From Streptomyces flavochromogenes (lineage in GTDB: Bacteria; Actinomycetota; Actinomycetes; Streptomycetales; Streptomycetaceae), in assembly GCF_000717595.1 (NCBI RefSeq), contig NZ_JNZO01000012.1, positions 248,001 through 312,000 on the forward strand: a stretch of DNA of 64,000 nucleotides. Reading direction: 5' to 3'. A model generated the notes under the pieces. The model did no database searches. It was not told the origin of the DNA and worked only from the letters and a program-made list of their open reading frames with translations. Below, piece by piece: positions 53,517 through 63,535 of the stretch. The position numbers and the translations under genes are program-made. Numbering within the stretch: the stretch's first letter is position 1; each line of letters opens with the position of its first letter.

Positions 53517-54866
53517 TTACGCGTTCGCGCCGGCCTTGCGGCGGCGGGCGATCACCAGCGCGCCGGCACCGAGGGCGACGGTCGCGGCGGCCGCGAGGCC
53601 GAGCTGGGTGAGGTTCTCGTTCGCGCCGGTGGCGGCCAGGTTGCCCTTCACCGGGGTGCTCGAGGAACCGCCCTGCTGGGTGGTGTTGTCGTTGCCACCG
53701 GCGGTGGGCGCCGGGGTGGGCGTCGCGGTGGTCTCCGACGGGGTCGGCTGGGGCTTCGGCTTGTCGGTCTTGGCCGCGAGGATGTCGAAGTTCGCGTGCG
53801 CGTACTCCTCACCGAGGCCGCAGGTCTTGTCGTTGTTCTCGTACGCGCCGACGGCGAAGGCGACACCGGGGCCGACCGGGGTCTTGGCGTCGAGCGTGAG
53901 CCGCAGCTTCACGTCGGCGTGGCCGCCCTTGGCGATCGCGCCGACCTCGACCGCGTCGAAGTCCTCCGTGACCGGCGACCAGTGCGGGTTGCCGGCGCCG
54001 GTCCACTCGACGGTGATGTACCGCTTGAAGAAGCCGTTCTCGTCTTCCGGCCCCTCACCGTCCAGGAGCGGGGTGGCGTCGGCGTAGGCCTCGACCTGGT
54101 CCAGGACCCGGTCGGTGGTGTTGGTGATGCGCAGGGAGAAGATGGCGCTCGTGCCGACGGTGACCTTCTTGGGGCCGGTGAGCGCGACCTTGACGGCGTC
54201 GTCCACCTTGCAGTCGTCGAGACCGCCGTTCTCGAACTCCTCCAGGGCCTTCTCGGCCGCGGCGAGCTCCTCCTGCGCGGTCTTCAGCTCCTTGTCGATG
54301 CGCGAGAGCTGACGGAACAGCTCCACCATGGCGTCGTCGGAGGCCTCGTCGGCGGCGTCGAACCGGACCTGCGCGGCGGCCTTGGCGGCGTCGGCGGCCT
54401 CGACGGCCTTCTTCGCGTCGGCGACGGCCTTCTCGGCGTCCGCCTTCTGCTGCTCGGTGGGCGGCGTCTCGCCCTCGGCGGGGGTCTCCAGGAGCTTCTT
54501 GAGCGCCGCCTCGGCCTTGGCCAGCGTCTCGTCGGCGGTGGTCTTGGCGGCCTTGGCGGCGTCCAGGGCCTTCTTCGCCTCGGCGAGCTCGGTCGCCACG
54601 GCCTCGCCGACGTCCTTGGCCGCGATCTTCTTCTCGTAGCCGTCGCGCTCGGCGTCGAGCGCCGCGATCTTCGCCTCCGCCTTGGTGACGGCGGCGACGA
54701 GCTTCTCGTACTCGTCGAAGTCCGGGTCCTCGTCACCCGGGGTGGTCTTCTGCGTCGAGGCGGGCGCCGGCTTCGTGTCGGCGAAGGCGGGCGCGGCCGA
54801 GAGGAACACGACCGGGGTGGTCACAGCGGCGGCCACGGCGGTCGCGAGGATGCGACGAATCTTCAC
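53517..54866 (-). CDS. Cell-wall-anchored coiled-coil surface protein (sortase substrate, LAATG)
   Basis: 449 residues. Signal peptide (about 1-29, ends PAFA), then an Ala/Lys/Glu-rich coiled coil (about 45-215) with heptad-like EAKKALDAAKAAKTTADETL, a beta-rich domain (about 220-370) including NTTDRVLDQVEAYAD, a Thr/Pro linker, and a sorting signal: LAATG, hydrophobic segment, RRRKAGANA. LAXTG is the motif of class E sortases in streptomycetes. GTG 54866 with AGGAAAAAGGG upstream. Ligand unknown. Divergent from fumarylacetoacetase. Confidence 0.9.
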   Translation of the reverse strand: MKIRRILATAVAAAVTTPVVFLSAAPAFADTKPAPASTQKTTPGDEDPDFDEYEKLVAAVTKAEAKIAALDAERDGYEKKIAAKDVGEAVATELAEAKKALDAAKAAKTTADETLAKAEAALKKLLETPAEGETPPTEQQKADAEKAVADAKKAVEAADAAKAAAQVRFDAADEASDDAMVELFRQLSRIDKELKTAQEELAAAEKALEEFENGGLDDCKVDDAVKVALTGPKKVTVGTSAIFSLRITNTTDRVLDQVEAYADATPLLDGEGPEDENGFFKRYITVEWTGAGNPHWSPVTEDFDAVEVGAIAKGGHADVKLRLTLDAKTPVGPGVAFAVGAYENNDKTCGLGEEYAHANFDILAAKTDKPKPQPTPSETTATPTPAPTAGGNDNTTQQGGSSSTPVKGNLAATGANENLTQLGLAAAATVALGAGALVIARRRKAGANA

Positions 54867-55158
54867 AGTGCGGGACCCTTTTTCCTGGTCAGGGAAGGAT
54901 GAAAGAAATGCGGGGGCGCGCGCCTGCGGCAACTTCACGCGGCGCGCTACCACCGTGATCGTATGGCCAGGACCGGCCGTTCGGCAGACCTGTTTTCGCA
55001 GCTCGGAGCGGGGTCGGGCACGCTTCTGCCACACAAAGCGCGCAAAGCCCGACAGTTGCCCACGGAGGCCGCACTTTCTGTGTGATCCATGTCATCCCCG
55101 CCCGACAGCGCGCCCCGTAACGTGTCCCCCACACACGTGGAAAGCGAGGCACGCACCG

Positions 55159-56385
55159 ATGTCCGAGCACAGCCCGCTCGACCTGGCCGAAGGCGATCCC
55201 TTCGGCCCGCACAACCTCCCGTACGGCGTCTTCTCCACCGCCGACGAGCCCGACCGGCGCCGGCTCGGCGTCCGGATCGGCGGGCACGTGCTGGACGCGG
55301 GTGCCGCGGCGCACGCGCTCGGCTCCCCGTACGCGGCGCTCCTCGACCGACCGAGCCTCAACCCGCTGCTCGCGGCCGGGCGGACCGCCTGGCGTGACGT
55401 CCGCCGGGCGCTCACCGCCTGGCTCACGGTGCCCGGGCACCGGGCGGACATCGAGCCGCTGCTGCACCCGCTCGGCGAGGTGACCCTGCATCTGCCGTAC
55501 GAGGTCGCGGACTACGTCGACTTCTACGCGAGCGAGCACCACGCGACGAACGTGGGCCGGATCTTCCGCCCCGACGGCGACGCGCTCACCCCCAACTGGA
55601 AGCACCTGCCGATCGGTTACCACGGTCGCGCGGGAACGGTCGTGGTCTCCGGCACCGATGTCGTACGCCCTTCGGGGCAGCGCAAGGCCCCGACGGACCC
55701 GGCCCCGGTCTTCGGTCCCTCCGTCAAGCTGGACATCGAGGCGGAGGTCGGCTTCCTGGTCGGCACCCCGTCGGAGCTCGGCACGCCGGTCGCGCTCGCC
55801 GACTTCCGGGAGCACGTCTTCGGTCTGACGCTGCTCAACGACTGGTCGGCACGAGACGTGCAGGCCTGGGAGTACGTGCCCCTGGGCCCGTTCCTGGGCA
55901 AGTCGTTCCAGACCTCGGTGGCGGCGTGGGTGACGCCCCTGGAGGCGCTGGACGCCGCCCGGACCGCCCCGCCCGCGCGGGACTTCCCGCTCCTTCCGTA
56001 CCTGGACGACGCGGGTGAGGAGGAACCGGGCGGCTTCGACGTGCGGATCACGGTGGAGATCAACGGCGAGGCGGTGGCCGAGCCGCCGTTCTCCACGATG
56101 TACTGGACGGCCGCTCAGCAGCTCGCCCACATGACGGTGAACGGCGCCTCGCTGCGCACGGGCGACCTGTACGGCTCCGGGACGGTGTCCGGGCCCGAGG
56201 TGAACCAGCGCGGTTCGCTGCTGGAGCTCACCTGGAACGGCCGGGACGCGATCGAACTCGCCGGTGGCAAGCGGACGTTCCTTGAGGACGGCGACGAGGT
56301 CGTGATGACGGCCTGGGCTCCGGGCCCGGACGGCACGCGGGTGGGACTTGGCGAGGTCCGGGGCCGGATCGTCCCTTCGGCCTGA
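55159..56385 (+). CDS. fahA: Fumarylacetoacetase
   Basis: 408 residues. Catalyses the last step of tyrosine/homogentisate catabolism, cleaving fumarylacetoacetate to fumarate and acetoacetate. Seen: VDFYASEHHATNVG (catalytic His), LDIEAEVGFLVG (metal-binding Glu pair), LNDWSARDVQAWEY (Asp) and GRAGTVVVSG. ATG 55159 follows GCGAGG. The 292-bp divergent region with the surface-protein gene contains ACGTGT-N7-ACACGT (55120-55138), a possible operator. Convergent with the dioxygenase gene, 9 bp apart. Confidence 0.93.
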   Translation: MSEHSPLDLAEGDPFGPHNLPYGVFSTADEPDRRRLGVRIGGHVLDAGAAAHALGSPYAALLDRPSLNPLLAAGRTAWRDVRRALTAWLTVPGHRADIEPLLHPLGEVTLHLPYEVADYVDFYASEHHATNVGRIFRPDGDALTPNWKHLPIGYHGRAGTVVVSGTDVVRPSGQRKAPTDPAPVFGPSVKLDIEAEVGFLVGTPSELGTPVALADFREHVFGLTLLNDWSARDVQAWEYVPLGPFLGKSFQTSVAAWVTPLEALDAARTAPPARDFPLLPYLDDAGEEEPGGFDVRITVEINGEAVAEPPFSTMYWTAAQQLAHMTVNGASLRTGDLYGSGTVSGPEVNQRGSLLELTWNGRDAIELAGGKRTFLEDGDEVVMTAWAPGPDGTRVGLGEVRGRIVPSA

Positions 56386-56394
56386 TCGCCCGGC

Positions 56395-57219
56395 CTACAC
56401 GGCCCGCCAGAGCGCGGGCACGTTCGGCGGCTCCCAGCCGGCCTGGCTCGTGTGTGCCTGGAGGCAGACATAGGCCGGGCCGCCGTAGGTGACCCGGTCC
56501 CCCGCCCGGTAGGCGGTCCCGGCGGCCCAACTCCCGCCGGGCGGCTGGGTGGTCGCGGTGGCGGTGGGACTCGGGCCGGGGTTCTGTGGCACGTTCAGGA
56601 CGAAGTCGAAGGCCGCCTCCTTGGCCGCGCCCGCGTCCCGCACGCTCATCAGGAGCCGGGCGTCGAAGATACTGTCGGTGTTGTTGCGGGGCTCGCCCGG
56701 GAAGTACAGCTGCGAGGTGAGCACCGGGCGCCCGGGCGCCTGCACCTTGACGTGGAGGTGCCGGGTGCGGCCCGGATAGAGGCCGGGCACGATCGTGGTC
56801 AGCTTGAACGCGCCCTGGGCGTCGGTGAACTGGTGCCCGCGGAACCGGAAGCCGGTGTTGTCGTAGGCGCCGTTGGTGTCGGCCTGCCAGAAGTCGAGCA
56901 GGGCGCCGGCTATCGGCCGGCAGGCGAGCCCGAAGACATAGCCGCTCACGGTCAGCCGGACGCCGACCGTGCCGGACTCCGACAGACTGTTCCGCAGGGG
57001 CGAGTCGGGCTTGAAGTACGGGCCCTCGGTCTGCGGCGGGGTGGGGTCGTCGCCGTCGTCGCACTCCGGCGTCAGCGCGGCCGCCACCTCGCCCGTGGTG
57101 AGCGTACGGGCGAGCGCCGGTACGCCCATGAGGACCGCGGGTGCCGCGATGCCGGCCGCGAGCGCGGCCCGCAGCACCGCCTTCCGGGTGACGTGCCCGG
57201 TGCTGGTCTCGTTGTCCAT
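56395..57219 (-). CDS. Secreted intradiol ring-cleavage dioxygenase with C-terminal CBM5/12-like module
   Basis: 274 residues. Signal peptide with TRKAVLRAALAAG (Tat-like Arg-Lys) and cleavage after PALA (about 37). Dioxygenase domain about 60-210 with iron ligands Tyr119, Tyr148 (GLYPGR), His154 and His156 (RHLHVK). After a Thr/Pro linker, the last ~45 residues (WAAGTAYRAGDRVTYGG, WEPPNVPALWR) are a carbohydrate-binding module family 5/12-like domain. Such secreted fusions from cellulolytic streptomycetes act on catechols and bind lignin-type polymers. ATG 57219 with GAGGAG upstream. The AraC gene upstream on the same strand may control it. Confidence 0.92.
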   Translation of the reverse strand: MDNETSTGHVTRKAVLRAALAAGIAAPAVLMGVPALARTLTTGEVAAALTPECDDGDDPTPPQTEGPYFKPDSPLRNSLSESGTVGVRLTVSGYVFGLACRPIAGALLDFWQADTNGAYDNTGFRFRGHQFTDAQGAFKLTTIVPGLYPGRTRHLHVKVQAPGRPVLTSQLYFPGEPRNNTDSIFDARLLMSVRDAGAAKEAAFDFVLNVPQNPGPSPTATATTQPPGGSWAAGTAYRAGDRVTYGGPAYVCLQAHTSQAGWEPPNVPALWRAV

Positions 57220-57265
57220 GCCTGCCTGCTCCTCGCGTGGGGGCTGAGGGGGGTCGGCACTGAAC

Positions 57266-58255
57266 CTAGGCGGGCCTGGCGCCGCCTTCGATGGACGGAT
57301 CACGGCGGTCGTGGTGTTTCCGACCGCGGCGCTTCCGCTCGTGATCCTGCCGCTCGTCGCGCTCGCGTTCGTGGGACCTCCGGAAGTCCCCGGGGCTGGA
57401 TCCCGTCTCGCGGCGGAAGAAGCGGCAGAAGTACGCGGGGTCGTCGAAGCCGATCCGGGCCGCGACCTGACGTATGGACAGTTCGGTGCCCACCAGCAGG
57501 CGTTGGGCCTCCCGCGAGCGCGCCTCGCGGAGCAGCGCACCGGGGGTGCGACCCGTGGCGGCCCTGACGGCTTCGGCGAGGTAGCCGGGGGTGACGCCGA
57601 TCAGCTCGGCGCACTCCCGCACGGTCGCCCCGTCCGTTCCGGTACGGGCCAGCAGGCGGGCGAACTCCCCGGCGACGGCGGCGGGCCTGCCCGGTGGAGG
57701 CGCGTGGGTGCCGGGGCCGCGCAGTCTCGCCGTACGGACCAGGAGGACGTGCAGCAGGGAGCGCAGGACGGTCGCGAAGCCGTCGGCGCCGTGCCCGTAC
57801 TCCTCGACGAGTTCGCCCATCAGAAGGCCGGTACGCGCGTGGGTGGGCCCGTCGAGGGTGAGCCAGGGCCGCTCGCCGAGGCGGCGCAGGAGGTCCCGGT
57901 CGCCGGGGTGGTCGAGGAGGAAGTCCTCGGTGAAGAGGACGACGGTGCCGTCCAGACCCCGGGCGTCCTCCCAGTGGTGCAGCTGCCCGGGCAGGACCAG
58001 GCCCAGGTGGGGCGGGTGGAGCTCCCAGCGGGCGAGGTCCACGACATGGGTGCCGGTCCCTGCGGTGACGTGGACGATCTCGTAGAAGGTGTGCCGGTGC
58101 GGGAAGGCGGCCCTGGACATGGGGCCGATGGTGTCGAAGGTTCCCACGGCGAAGGGCACCTGGTCGGGCAGCCGGACCTCCAGGCGGTGCATCGGCGGGT
58201 CGCCGGCTCTGGGGGCGGTGCAGGGGGTCCCGGGTAAGGCGGTCGTGCCGCTCAT
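57266..58255 (-). CDS. AraC-family transcriptional regulator
   Basis: 329 residues. Cupin-like N-terminal sensor (HRHTFYEIVHVTAGTGTHVVD), C-terminal double helix-turn-helix: VRECAELIGVTPGYLAEAVRA and IRQVAARIGFDDPAYFCRFFRRETG. A highly charged Arg/His/Asp/Glu tail (last ~38 residues) follows the DNA-binding domain. ATG 58255 has GAGGAGAGGGAG upstream. 46 bp upstream of the dioxygenase, same strand, so probably its activator in response to an aromatic or sugar. Confidence 0.9.
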   Translation of the reverse strand: MSGTTALPGTPCTAPRAGDPPMHRLEVRLPDQVPFAVGTFDTIGPMSRAAFPHRHTFYEIVHVTAGTGTHVVDLARWELHPPHLGLVLPGQLHHWEDARGLDGTVVLFTEDFLLDHPGDRDLLRRLGERPWLTLDGPTHARTGLLMGELVEEYGHGADGFATVLRSLLHVLLVRTARLRGPGTHAPPPGRPAAVAGEFARLLARTGTDGATVRECAELIGVTPGYLAEAVRAATGRTPGALLREARSREAQRLLVGTELSIRQVAARIGFDDPAYFCRFFRRETGSSPGDFRRSHERERDERQDHERKRRGRKHHDRRDPSIEGGARPA

Positions 58256-58347
58256 GGCGCGGCTCCCTCTCCTCTGCTGGTACAGACCACTGGGGGCGCT
58301 TCCCACGATGGCACGGACACCTCCCACAGGTCACCCCCGCGCACGAC

Positions 58348-58381
58348 GAGGGGCCCGGCTCGCCCCCGAGCCGGGCCCCTC
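58348..58381 (-). terminator. Terminator of the main nuo operon
   Basis: 14-bp perfect stem GAGGGGCCCGGCTC (58348-58361)/GAGCCGGGCCCCTC (58368-58381), loop of 6 nt, 17 bp past the nuoN stop. Confidence 0.88.
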
Positions 58382-58397
58382 ACGCGTACGGCCGGAG

Positions 58398-60059
58398 CTA
58401 CCGGACGAACACGCTCGCCTGGTTCGCGAGGTCCAGGAAGTACTGCGGCGCGAAGCCGAGCACCAGCGTGACCGCCACACCCGCCGCGATCGTGACCGTC
58501 GTCAGGGCCGAGGGCACGGCGACGGTGGGGCCGTCCGCCTTCGGCTCGCTGAAGAACATCAGCACGATGACCCGGATGTAGAAGAACGCGGCGATCGCCG
58601 AGGAGATCACACCGACCACGACGAGCGCGCCCGCGCCGCCGTCCGCCGCCGCCTTGAAGACCGCGAACTTCCCGGAGAAGCCGGAGGTCAGCGGAATTCC
58701 GGCGAAGGCGAGCAGGAACACCGCGAAGACCGCCGCGACGAGCGGCGAACGACGCCCGAGACCGGCCCACTTGGAGAGGTGGGTGGCCTCGCCGCCCGCG
58801 TCCCTGACCAGCGTGACGACGGCGAAGGCGCCGATGGTCACGAAGGAGTAGGCGCCCAGGTAGAAGAGGACGGACGAGATTCCGCTGGGCGTGGCCGCGA
58901 TGACACCGGCGAGCAGGAAGCCCGCGTGCGCGATCGACGAGTACGCGAGGAGCCGCTTGATGTCGGTCTGGGTGATGGCGACGATCGCACCGCCCAGCAT
59001 GGTGACGATGGCGACGCCCCACATGACCGGCCGCCAGTCCCAGGTGAGGCCCGGCAGCACCACGTACAGCAGACGGAGCAGTGCGCCGAACGCGGCGACC
59101 TTGGTCGCGGCGGCCATGAAGCCGGTGACCGGGGTCGGGGCGCCCTGGTAGACGTCCGGGGTCCACATGTGGAACGGCACGGCGCCGACCTTGAAGAGGA
59201 GGCCGGTGAGGACCATCGCGAAGCCGATGAGCAGCAGCGCGTCGTTGCCCATGGTGTCGGCGAGCGCCGGGTTCACGGTGGCGATCGAGCCGTCGACGAC
59301 CTGGGCGATGGTGGCGTACGAGACGGAGCCCGCGTAGCCGTAGAGCAGGGCGATCCCGAAGAGCAGGAAGGCCGAGGAGAAGGCGCCGAGCAGGAAGTAC
59401 TTGACGGCCGCCTCCTGCGACATCAGCCGCTTGCGGCGGGCGACGGCGCAGAGCAGGTACAGCGGGAGGGAGAAGACCTCCAGGGCGACGAAGAGCGTCA
59501 GGAGGTCGTTGGCGGCCGGGAAGACGAGCATGCCGGCGATGGCGAAGAGGGCGAGCGGGAAGACCTCGGTGGTGGTGAATCCGGCCTTGACGGCGGCCTT
59601 CTCGTGGTCGCTGCCGGGGACGGCGGCGGCCTCTGCGGCGAAGGAGTCGACCTTGTGGCCGTGGTCGGCCGGGTCGAGCCTGCGCTCGGCGAAGGTGAAG
59701 ATCGCGACGACGGAGGCGAGGAGAATGGTGCCCTGGAGGAAGAGGGCGGGTCCGTCGACGGCGATGGCGCCCATGGCCGCGATGTGGGCCTTGGTGGAGC
59801 CGTAACCGCCGGCCGCGAGGCCGACGATGGCGGCGAAGGCGGCCACGAGTGCCACGACGCTGAGGAAGACCTGGCTGTAGTAGCGGCCCTTGCGGGGCAC
59901 GAAGGCCTCGACGAGGACGCTGACGATCGCGGCACCGAGCACGATGAGGACGGGCGAGAGCTGGACGTACTCGATGTGGGGTGCCGGGATCTTGTCCAGC
60001 GGTTCGGCAGCGGTCGTCCACAGGCTGTGGACAGAGGATGCGACGGCGGATGTGCTCAC
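58398..60059 (-). CDS. nuoN: NADH-quinone oxidoreductase subunit N (main operon)
   Basis: 553 residues, 14-helix antiporter-like subunit. Conserved Lys in FKVGAVPFHMWTPDVYQGAPTPVT and Glu in VFSLPLYLLCAVARR region. Longer than nuoN2 by an insertion in residues 95-135 with LDPADHGHKVDSF. Last gene of the main operon; overlaps nuoM by 4 bp (ATGA). Confidence 0.95.
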   Translation of the reverse strand: MSTSAVASSVHSLWTTAAEPLDKIPAPHIEYVQLSPVLIVLGAAIVSVLVEAFVPRKGRYYSQVFLSVVALVAAFAAIVGLAAGGYGSTKAHIAAMGAIAVDGPALFLQGTILLASVVAIFTFAERRLDPADHGHKVDSFAAEAAAVPGSDHEKAAVKAGFTTTEVFPLALFAIAGMLVFPAANDLLTLFVALEVFSLPLYLLCAVARRKRLMSQEAAVKYFLLGAFSSAFLLFGIALLYGYAGSVSYATIAQVVDGSIATVNPALADTMGNDALLLIGFAMVLTGLLFKVGAVPFHMWTPDVYQGAPTPVTGFMAAATKVAAFGALLRLLYVVLPGLTWDWRPVMWGVAIVTMLGGAIVAITQTDIKRLLAYSSIAHAGFLLAGVIAATPSGISSVLFYLGAYSFVTIGAFAVVTLVRDAGGEATHLSKWAGLGRRSPLVAAVFAVFLLAFAGIPLTSGFSGKFAVFKAAADGGAGALVVVGVISSAIAAFFYIRVIVLMFFSEPKADGPTVAVPSALTTVTIAAGVAVTLVLGFAPQYFLDLANQASVFVR

Positions 60060-61627
60060 TTGGCCGCCTCCACTTCGGGGGTGGGGTCCTTCTGCTGGAC
60101 GTCGGACATGGTGTGCTGCACGGCCGGATTGACGACGTCCGTCAGCGGCTTCGGGAAGACCCCGAGGAAGATCAGGACGGCGATCAGCGGAACGACCACC
60201 GCGAGTTCACGCACCCGCAGGTCGGGCAGCTCCCGTACCTCCTCCTTCACGGGCCCGGTCATCGTCCGCTGGTACAGGACGAGGGTGTAGAGCGCGGCGA
60301 GGACGATGCCGGTGGTGGCGATGACACCGGCCACCGGGTAGCGGGCGTACGTGCCGACCAGGACGAGGAACTCGCTGACGAACGGGGCGAGTCCGGGCAG
60401 CGAGAGGGTCGCGAGACCACCGATCAGGAAGGTGCCGGCGAGCACCGGGGCGACCTTCTGCACACCGCCGTAGTCGGCGATGAGCCGCGAGCCGCGCCGG
60501 GAGATCAGGAATCCGGCGACGAGCATCAGGGCGGCCGTCGAGATGCCGTGGTTGACCATGTAGAGCGTGGCACCGGACTGGCCCTGGGTGGTCATCGCGA
60601 AGATGCCCAGGATGATGAAGCCGAAGTGCGAGATCGACGCGTAGGCCACCAGGCGCTTGATGTCCCGCTGGCCGACGGCGAGCAGCGCCCCGTACACGAT
60701 GCTGATCAGGGCCAGGACGACGATCGCCGGGGTGGCCCACTTGCTCGCCTCGGGGAAGAGTCCGAGGCAGAAGCGGAGCATCGCGAAGGTGCCGACCTTG
60801 TCGACGACGGCGGTGATGAGGACGGCGACCGGAGCGGTCGCCTCTCCCATCGCGTTCGGCAGCCAGGTGTGCAGCGGCCAGAGCGGCGCCTTCACCGCGA
60901 AGGCGAAGAAGAAGCCGAGGAACAGCCACCGTTCCGTGCTGGTCGCCATCTCCAGCGACCCGTTGGCCCGGGCCTCGGCGATCTCGGTGAGCGAGAAGTT
61001 CCCCGCGACCACGTAGAGCCCGATGACGGCGGCCAGCATGATGAGGCCGCCGACCAGGTTGTAGAGGAGGAACTTGACGGCCGCGTACGAGCGCTGGGCC
61101 GCCGCGTTCTCGTCGGAGCCCGCGTGGGCGCGGTCGCCGAAGCCGCCGATGAGGAAGTACATCGGGATGAGCATGGCTTCGAACAGGATGTAGAAGAGGA
61201 AGACGTCGGTGGCCTCGAAGGAGAGGATCACCATCGCCTCGACCATGAGGATCAGGGCGAAGAAGCCCTGGGTGGGCCGCCACCGCTTGGAGGAGGTCTC
61301 CAGGGGGTCGGCGTCGTGCCAGCCGGCCAGGATGATGAACGGGATCAGCAGCGCGGTCAGCGCGATGAGCGCGACCCCGATGCCGTCGACCCCGAGCTCG
61401 TAGCGGACGCCGAAGTCCTTGATCCAGGAGTGGGATTCGGTCATCTGGTACCGCTCGCCGCCGGGCTGGAACCGTACGAAGACGACGGCGGCGAGCACGA
61501 GCGTGGCGAGCGAGACGAGCAGCGCCAGCCACTTGGCTGCGGTGCGGCGGGCGGCGGGGACGGCGGCGGTCAGGATCGCGCCGACCGCCGGAACCGCTGC
61601 CGTCACCGTAAGGAGCGGGAAGGACAT
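60056..61627 (-). CDS. nuoM: NADH-quinone oxidoreductase subunit M (main operon)
   Basis: 523 residues. Conserved Lys in AFAVKAPLWPLHTWLPNAM, Glu in FILFEAMLIPMYFLIGGFG, and DIKRLVAYASISHFGFIILG. ATG 61627 is chosen; the ORF extends upstream but SFPLLTVTAAVPAVG is the usual N-terminus. 5 bp after nuoL. Confidence 0.95.
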   Translation of the reverse strand: MSFPLLTVTAAVPAVGAILTAAVPAARRTAAKWLALLVSLATLVLAAVVFVRFQPGGERYQMTESHSWIKDFGVRYELGVDGIGVALIALTALLIPFIILAGWHDADPLETSSKRWRPTQGFFALILMVEAMVILSFEATDVFLFYILFEAMLIPMYFLIGGFGDRAHAGSDENAAAQRSYAAVKFLLYNLVGGLIMLAAVIGLYVVAGNFSLTEIAEARANGSLEMATSTERWLFLGFFFAFAVKAPLWPLHTWLPNAMGEATAPVAVLITAVVDKVGTFAMLRFCLGLFPEASKWATPAIVVLALISIVYGALLAVGQRDIKRLVAYASISHFGFIILGIFAMTTQGQSGATLYMVNHGISTAALMLVAGFLISRRGSRLIADYGGVQKVAPVLAGTFLIGGLATLSLPGLAPFVSEFLVLVGTYARYPVAGVIATTGIVLAALYTLVLYQRTMTGPVKEEVRELPDLRVRELAVVVPLIAVLIFLGVFPKPLTDVVNPAVQHTMSDVQQKDPTPEVEAAK

Positions 61628-61632
61628 GGAAG

Positions 61633-63525
61633 TTACACCGCCCTCATCAGCAGGGTCGCGGCGATCAGCACCGCCGTACCTCCGAACATGGAGACCGCGT
61701 ACGAGCGGGCGTAGCCGTTCTGGAGCTTGCGCAGCCGGCCGGAGAGTCCGCCGACGGAGGCCGCGGTGCCGTTGACCACGCCGTCGACCAGGGTGTGGTC
61801 GACGTAGACGAGCGAGCGGGTCAGGTGGGTGCCGCCGCGGACGAAGACGGCGTGGTTGAGGTCGTCCTGGAGGAGGTCGCGGCGGGCGGCCCGGGTGAGG
61901 AGCGAGCCGCGCGGGGCGACGACCGGGACGGGCTTGCGCCCGTACTGGACGTACGCGAGACCGACACCGATCACCATGACGGCGACGGTGGCGGTGGTGA
62001 CCGTGGTGGCGCTGAGAGGCGAGTGGCCGTGGGCGAAGCCGGTGACCGGCTCCAGCCACTCGACGAAGCCGGCGAACTCGAAGAAGGCGCCCGCGGCGAC
62101 CGAGCCGACGGCGAGCAGGACCATGGGGATGACCATGGTCTTGGGCGACTCGTGCGGGTGCGGCGGGTTGCCGTCCGCGTCGGGCTGCCAGCGCTTCTCG
62201 CCGAAGAAGGTCATCAGCATCACGCGGGTCATGTAGTACGCGGTGATGGCCGCGCCGAGCAGGGTGACCGCGCCGAGGATCCAGCCCTCGGTGCCGCCCT
62301 TGGCGAAGGCCGCCTCGATGATCTTGTCCTTGGAGAAGAAGCCGGACAGGCCGGGGAAGCCGATGATCGCGAGGTAGCCGAGGCCGAAGGTGATGAAGGT
62401 GACCGGCATGTACTTCCGCAGGCCGCCGTACTTCCGCATGTCGACCTCGTCGTTCATGCCGTGCATGACCGAACCGGCGCCGAGGAACAGCCCGGCCTTG
62501 AAGAAGCCGTGGGTCACCAGGTGCATGATCGCGAAGACGTAGCCGATGGGGCCGAGGCCGGCGGCCAGGATCATGTAGCCGATCTGCGACATCGTCGAGC
62601 CGGCGAGGGCCTTCTTGATGTCGTCCTTGGCGCAACCGACGATCGCACCGAAGAGGAGCGTGACGGCGCCGACCACGGTGACGACGAGCTGCGCGTCGGG
62701 GGCGGCGTTGAAGATGTCGGCGGAGCGGACGATCAGATAGACACCGGCGGTCACCATCGTGGCCGCGTGGATGAGGGCCGAGACCGGGGTCGGGCCCTCC
62801 ATCGCGTCCCCGAGCCAGGACTGCAGCGGCACCTGGGCCGACTTGCCGCAGGCGGCGAGGAGCAGCATCAGGCCGATCGCGGTCAGCTTGCCCTCGCTGG
62901 TCTCGCCCGTCGCCCCGAGCACCGGCCCGAAGGCGAAGCTGCCGAAGGTGGTGAACATGATCATGATGGCGATGGAGAGGCCCATGTCGCCGACCCGGTT
63001 GACCAGGAAGGCCTTCTTCGCCGCGGTGGCCGCGGTGGGCTTGTGCTGCCAGAAGCCGATCAGGAGGTACGAGGCGAGGCCGACGCCCTCCCAGCCGAAG
63101 TACAGGAGCAGGTAGTTGTCGGCGAGGACGAGCAGGAGCATCGCCGCGACGAACAGGTTGAGGTAGCCGAAGAAGCGGCGGCGGCGCTCGTCGTGCTCCA
63201 TGTATCCGATGGAGTAGACGTGGATGAGCGTGCCGACCCCACTGATCAGCAGGACGAAGGTCATCGACAGCTGGTCGAGCTGGAAGGCCATGTCCGCCTG
63301 GAAGCCCTCGACGGGGATCCAGGTGTAGAGCCGCTGGTGCAGGGCCCGGTCGTCGGCGCTCCTGCCGAGCATGTCGGCGAAGAGCGCCAGGCCGATGACG
63401 AAGGAGACGGCCGCGAGGAGCGTGCCGATCCAGTGCCCGGCCTTGTCGAGCCGCCGTCCGCCCAGGAGCAGCACGGCCGCGCCGAGCAGGGGTGCCCCGA
63501 TGAGCAGCGCAATGAGATTTTCCAC
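61633..63525 (-). CDS. nuoL: NADH-quinone oxidoreductase subunit L (main operon)
   Basis: 630 residues. [56 protein letters not shown]; long lateral helix region near the C-terminus with final anchor. GTG 63525, 10 bp after nuoK. Distal proton-pumping subunit. Confidence 0.95.
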   Translation of the reverse strand: MENLIALLIGAPLLGAAVLLLGGRRLDKAGHWIGTLLAAVSFVIGLALFADMLGRSADDRALHQRLYTWIPVEGFQADMAFQLDQLSMTFVLLISGVGTLIHVYSIGYMEHDERRRRFFGYLNLFVAAMLLLVLADNYLLLYFGWEGVGLASYLLIGFWQHKPTAATAAKKAFLVNRVGDMGLSIAIMIMFTTFGSFAFGPVLGATGETSEGKLTAIGLMLLLAACGKSAQVPLQSWLGDAMEGPTPVSALIHAATMVTAGVYLIVRSADIFNAAPDAQLVVTVVGAVTLLFGAIVGCAKDDIKKALAGSTMSQIGYMILAAGLGPIGYVFAIMHLVTHGFFKAGLFLGAGSVMHGMNDEVDMRKYGGLRKYMPVTFITFGLGYLAIIGFPGLSGFFSKDKIIEAAFAKGGTEGWILGAVTLLGAAITAYYMTRVMLMTFFGEKRWQPDADGNPPHPHESPKTMVIPMVLLAVGSVAAGAFFEFAGFVEWLEPVTGFAHGHSPLSATTVTTATVAVMVIGVGLAYVQYGRKPVPVVAPRGSLLTRAARRDLLQDDLNHAVFVRGGTHLTRSLVYVDHTLVDGVVNGTAASVGGLSGRLRKLQNGYARSYAVSMFGGTAVLIAATLLMRAV

Positions 63526-63535
63526 GGTCAGCCCC

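Noticed and set aside
58089..60290. 733-residue plus-strand frame opposite nuoN
   Set aside because: Same antisense artefact; no motif and no plausible start.
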